A model generated the notes under the pieces. The model was not told where the DNA came from. It saw only the letters and a list, made by a program, of their open reading frames with translations, and did no database searches. From Isochrysis galbana (taxonomy: Eukaryota; Haptophyta; Isochrysidales; Isochrysidaceae), in NCBI GenBank assembly GCA_018136815.1, contig CM030933.1, positions 5,658,282-5,722,281 of the forward strand: a stretch of 64,000 nt of DNA. Reading direction: 5' to 3'. Within the stretch, counting starts at the first letter, position 1. Each line of letters opens with the position of its first letter. Below, in pieces: positions 60,746 to 64,000 of this stretch. Position numbers and translations under genes: made by a program.

Positions 60746-63700
60746 ATGGTGAGGGTCGACCTGGGCAATGGGCTCTACAAGGAGACTGAGCATGACAGCA
60801 GGTACGACGCGCGGCCCGCCAGCATCGAGCTACCCCATGAGCTCGTGACCACGGAAGCTGACCGACTGTCGGCGCCACAACAGCCCGCACACCGCCTCTC
60901 CCCACTTGCCTCCTTCTGTTCGAATCGCCTTCTCACTCTGTTTTCCCACGCTTTCACACTTTCAGCGAGGAGGCGGTCCAGTTCTCGCTCTCGCTCTCCT
61001 CCTTCGACAAGATCTGCCCACGCTGGATCAGCCTCGGCCACAAGACCTGGGGCCTCCGTCTCAATTGGGTCTGTTCTTTGCTCGCCATCATCGTCCTCTG
61101 GGGCTTCGGCATCTGGTGCATTGCGGATGGTGAAGGAGGCGAGGTCGGCACCAACTTCGCGCTTGCGCAGTCGTGGGTGACACAGAACTTCACCTGGTTC
61201 TACATTGGCACTCAGGACATCTGGTGCCTCATGCTCATCATGGTCTGCTTCATCCCCAAGTATGGCAACCTCCGCCTTGGTGGTGAAAATGAGCGGCCAC
61301 GTTTTGGCGATTTCACCTGGTTTGCGCTCCTCTTCACCTGCGGCGTCGCCGTCGGCCTCTACTACTTCGGTGTTGCCGAGCCACTCTATTTCTACCGCCA
61401 GCCCGCCAGCTGGAAAGGATACGTTGGTGCGTATGACTACGACATCAAGAAAGTGGCTCTCTCAACGGATGCGCATCGTGCGCAGCAGGCCATTTTCATG
61501 GCAATTTACCACTGGGGCATCCACGGCTGGGTGCCGTACATCCTCGTTGCCCTCGTCTGCGCGATTGTGTCCTTCCGCTGGGGCATGCCCATGACGATCC
61601 GTTCTTGCTTCTTCCCGCTCATTGGCAATCATGCGTACGGCTTCCTCGGCGACTTGATTGATGCCCTTTCGATCTCTACCACCACGTTTGGTGTGTGCAC
61701 CTCGCTAGGCCTTGGTGTCCAGCAACTCGCCCGCGGTCTCCAGTTCCTTCGCAATCTGCAGCCGGAGTGCCAACCGAAGACTCTCTGCGAGGCGTCGGGT
61801 GGCACCTATGATCTCAACACCTATGGCCGCTCCTCATGCACTAATATGCCGGTGGACGCCAAGTTGAAGACCTGCGAACTTTCGTACCTTAGTGATGAAC
61901 ATATCAAGGACACCCAGTACACGATTATCTGGATCCTTACGCTTTGTGCGACTATGTCAGTGCTCACGGGTCTAAACAAAGGCATCGTCACATTCGCCAA
62001 GATTGCTTTCTCCCTCGGTATGATTGTCATGATGATCGTCCTGCTCTCCGACAACACGCCATACTTGCTGAACGTCATGGTGCAGACCACTGGCTACTAT
62101 TTGCAGTACGTCTTGCTCGTTGGGTTCGACTGCGAGGCTTTCCAGCAGCTCTCTTTCGAGTTTGCGGGTCCGAATGTCAACCTGCTCTGGGGCTCCGATC
62201 CCACCAATCTCCGTCAAAAGCTCATGGACGCCGGGGTACCAACTCTGGTCTCTTCTCCCGACTGTGGAAACCGACCAAATCCATGCTCCTTTGGCATTAT
62301 CTCCATGGGGATCATTGCGCAGGGAGCCGCGGCCCTTGTCGCCAAGGGTATGGGCCCCGCCCAGGCGAACGCCACAGTTTCCCTCGCGGCATTGCACCCA
62401 GGAGCTTCGGGCATCCCTTGCGGTACAATTCCAGATGATTCCGACTTTGGACAGTCTGGGGGTGATGACGCCAACATGCTGTTGGACGCCTCTACCAAGG
62501 ACTATTGGAATGGCGGCTTCCCCGATTTCTGCCCTAAGACGCCGTTCGTGGATGTTCCGACGTGGGGGAGTTGTGAAGCGCACGCCTACTTGTGCGACGC
62601 CCAAGACCTCTACTTCGGCGATTCATCCAAGTCGTTCATGGATTGGTGGACCATCTTCTACTGGGCTTGGTGGATCTCATGGGCGCCCTTCGTCGGCTTT
62701 TTCGTCGCCAAGATCTCTAAAGGGCGCACCGTCAGAGAGCTCATTCTCGGTGGTTTCTTCGCGCCAACTCTCTTCGCTATCCTTTGGTTCTCCGTCTTCG
62801 GCGGTCTCGCCATCAAGATGGAGCGTATTGCCGAGCTGGCTCTGCAAGAGAGGCCCGACTGGGAGCATGCGGCGGTCGATTGCTCTGAGCACTACTCTGG
62901 CGGCGTTCCGATCACTCCAAATGCCAAGAAGTTGGCCGCGGAGGGCTACTACCTGCTCACTTGCCTCCCCAAAGACACGCAAATTTATCACGTTGTCGAG
63001 CCGTACGGCCTGGTCAGCGGCTTCTTGCAAGTGATGCTATACGTCGGCCTGATTATCTACTTTGTTACCTCCTCGGACTCTGGCTCCTATGTTGATGACC
63101 TGCAGTCGTCCTCAGGCCTCTCGGAGCCGCCCATCCCTCAAAAGGTGTTCTGGTGCGTCACAGAGGGAGCCGTCGCCACCGGCCTCGTGGCATCTGGAGT
63201 CGAGAAGGCTCTTCGTGCCATCTCCATCGTCATGGGACTTCCCTTCACGATAGTGCTGTGCCACCTTGTGTTGGCCCTTTACCGTGCCCTCAAGAAGGAG
63301 GTGGCCGACGCAGACATCCTGGAGTCCAAGCGTTTCAACACCCAGTTGCTCGACATCTTCGAGGGATTCAAACCTATCAGCGGCTCTCCCGTCCCGGTGT
63401 CAAAGCATTTGAAGGCATTGGTCACCGGCCTTCTCTGCCCCGGATACGCCGTTTACGCCTCAATGCACCGCATGCACCCGACTAGCAAGGATTGCGGCAT
63501 GCGCGAGTCGCTTGTCTACGGCGTGCTTGCACAGCTGCTCTATATCGCTTGGATTGTTCTCATGATCTGTGAGGTGAAATTTGAGTACGCCTCTTCGATT
63601 GCTTGGCTGCTCTACCTCTTCAAGACACTTCTCCTCACCTACTGCCGCACGGCCATGCGCAACAAGTACAACATCTGGGGCTGCACATTGGACGACATGT

Positions 63701-63867
63701 GGGCTTGTCTTGTATGGTACCCCTTTGTCTGCGCGCAGCTCCAGATTCAGGCCGAGACGGACGGTGAGGGTGCCCAAGCCTACTTCGCAGACGTCGACGC
63801 TGCGATCTTGGTCAACACCCGTTCAGAAGCTGCTAAGGAAAACCGGGTCGCTAAGAGCGTTGCTTAA
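60746..63867 (+). CDS. BCCT-family (betaine/choline/carnitine) transporter with C-terminal PLAC8-like domain
   Basis: Exons 60746-60801 and 60966-63867 (164-nt GT-AG intron, phase 2) give 985 residues. The BCCT core has about 12 membrane spans: CGVAVGLYYFGVAEPLYFY near 144-162, IYHWGIHGWVPYILVALVCA, and the family signature WWTIFYWAWWISWAPFVGFF followed by AKISKGRTVRELILGG. Two large Cys-containing loops (near 270-320 and 430-570) are longer than in bacterial members of 500-700 residues. The last 200 residues resemble PLAC8: LLCPGYAVYASMHRMHPTSK, two more hydrophobic segments, then CRTAMRNKYNIWGCTLDDMW and WYPFVCAQLQIQAE. BCCT proteins import betaine, choline or related zwitterions with Na+ or H+; in a marine alga glycine betaine or DMSP is plausible (inference). 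Plasma-membrane location expected. Confidence 0.9.
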
Positions 63868-64000
63868 GCCGAAGGCCGCTGCACCTTTCCTCGGAACCTT
63901 TCACTGGCGTCGGTCTTAGGCGCACAAGGAGCTGTTGCTTTTGCTCCTATCAGCAGCCGATTCCAATTCTTGTGGTGTCGCTCCACGCGCTGCTCACTTG
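63868..64000. other. 3' flank of the BCCT gene
   Basis: 133 bp after the stop codon to the window edge. It includes CACAAGGAGCTGTTGCTTTTGCTCC, an imperfect inverted repeat; nothing coding is seen. Confidence 0.4.

Noticed and set aside
60200-60905. Long minus-strand frames upstream of the BCCT gene
   Set aside because: They overlap the BCCT first exon and promoter, are Arg/Pro-rich, and contain no domain.

Overview
The window reads as nuclear DNA of a unicellular eukaryote, most likely a marine alga with a secondary plastid (haptophyte-like is my best guess; the lineage is inferred). It is GC-rich, with long G or C runs and CT/GA tracts. Genes lie singly on both strands, with few or no introns. 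The introns I can place are mostly GT-AG, 31 to 164 nt. There are no operons, bacterial promoters, rRNA genes, convincing tRNA genes or CRISPR arrays. Gene content fits an alga: FAE1-type ketoacyl-CoA synthase, a BCCT osmolyte carrier, an FZL/BDLP-type dynamin, a syntaxin-6-like SNARE, a TM2-DnaJ protein, an UNC93-type MFS protein and a LOV-like PAS protein.

Layout. 1-2406: mobile-repeat sequence enclosing a C5-methyltransferase-like ORF (-). 3468-3974: small membrane protein. 5089-6720: tandem pseudouridine synthase (-), divergent from a 2OG-Fe(II) oxygenase at 7079-8656. 9815-10801: SGNH-like protein (-). 11674-13018: two-exon coiled-coil protein (-). 13611-15239: second copy of the mobile repeats. 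16395-18398: dynamin-like GTPase. 19.2-23.6 kb: transposon debris (copia RNase H, a 127-bp inverted repeat, hAT tail, an inverted L1/Tx1-like LINE). 24726-26122: TM2-DnaJ protein. 27.1-28.1 kb: unassigned ORF joined to a repeat copy. 28402-29486: syntaxin-6-like SNARE (-), divergent from an acidic repeat protein at 29913-31172. 31.9-36.1 kb: retroelement-like block with a gag-like ORF, one in-frame UAG and 251 more open codons. 37375-39210: ketoacyl-CoA synthase. 40.1-42.2 kb: LINE insertion and repeats. 42574-44351: UNC93-like transporter (-), divergent from a multi-exon membrane protein at 44815. 46.3-49.8 kb: deleted LINE, tandem repeats, another repeat family. 50011-50754: hypothetical protein (-), divergent from a LOV-KA1-like protein ending at 52897. 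53.8-58.0 kb: repeats and a hAT element with inverted halves. 58432-59349: AsaB/CmcJ-type oxygenase (-). 60746-63867: BCCT transporter with a PLAC8-like tail.

The host genes are unrelated housekeeping, membrane and lipid functions and form no visible pathway. Several are divergent pairs sharing a short promoter. Roughly half the window is transposon-derived. At least five dispersed repeat families (A to E below) occur in two or more copies within 64 kb, and no autonomous element is intact. The most unusual items are the BCCT-PLAC8 fusion, the gag-like ORF with an in-frame UAG followed by GGA, the double pseudouridine synthase, the LOV-like domain without its cysteine, and the methyltransferase ORF between mobile repeats.
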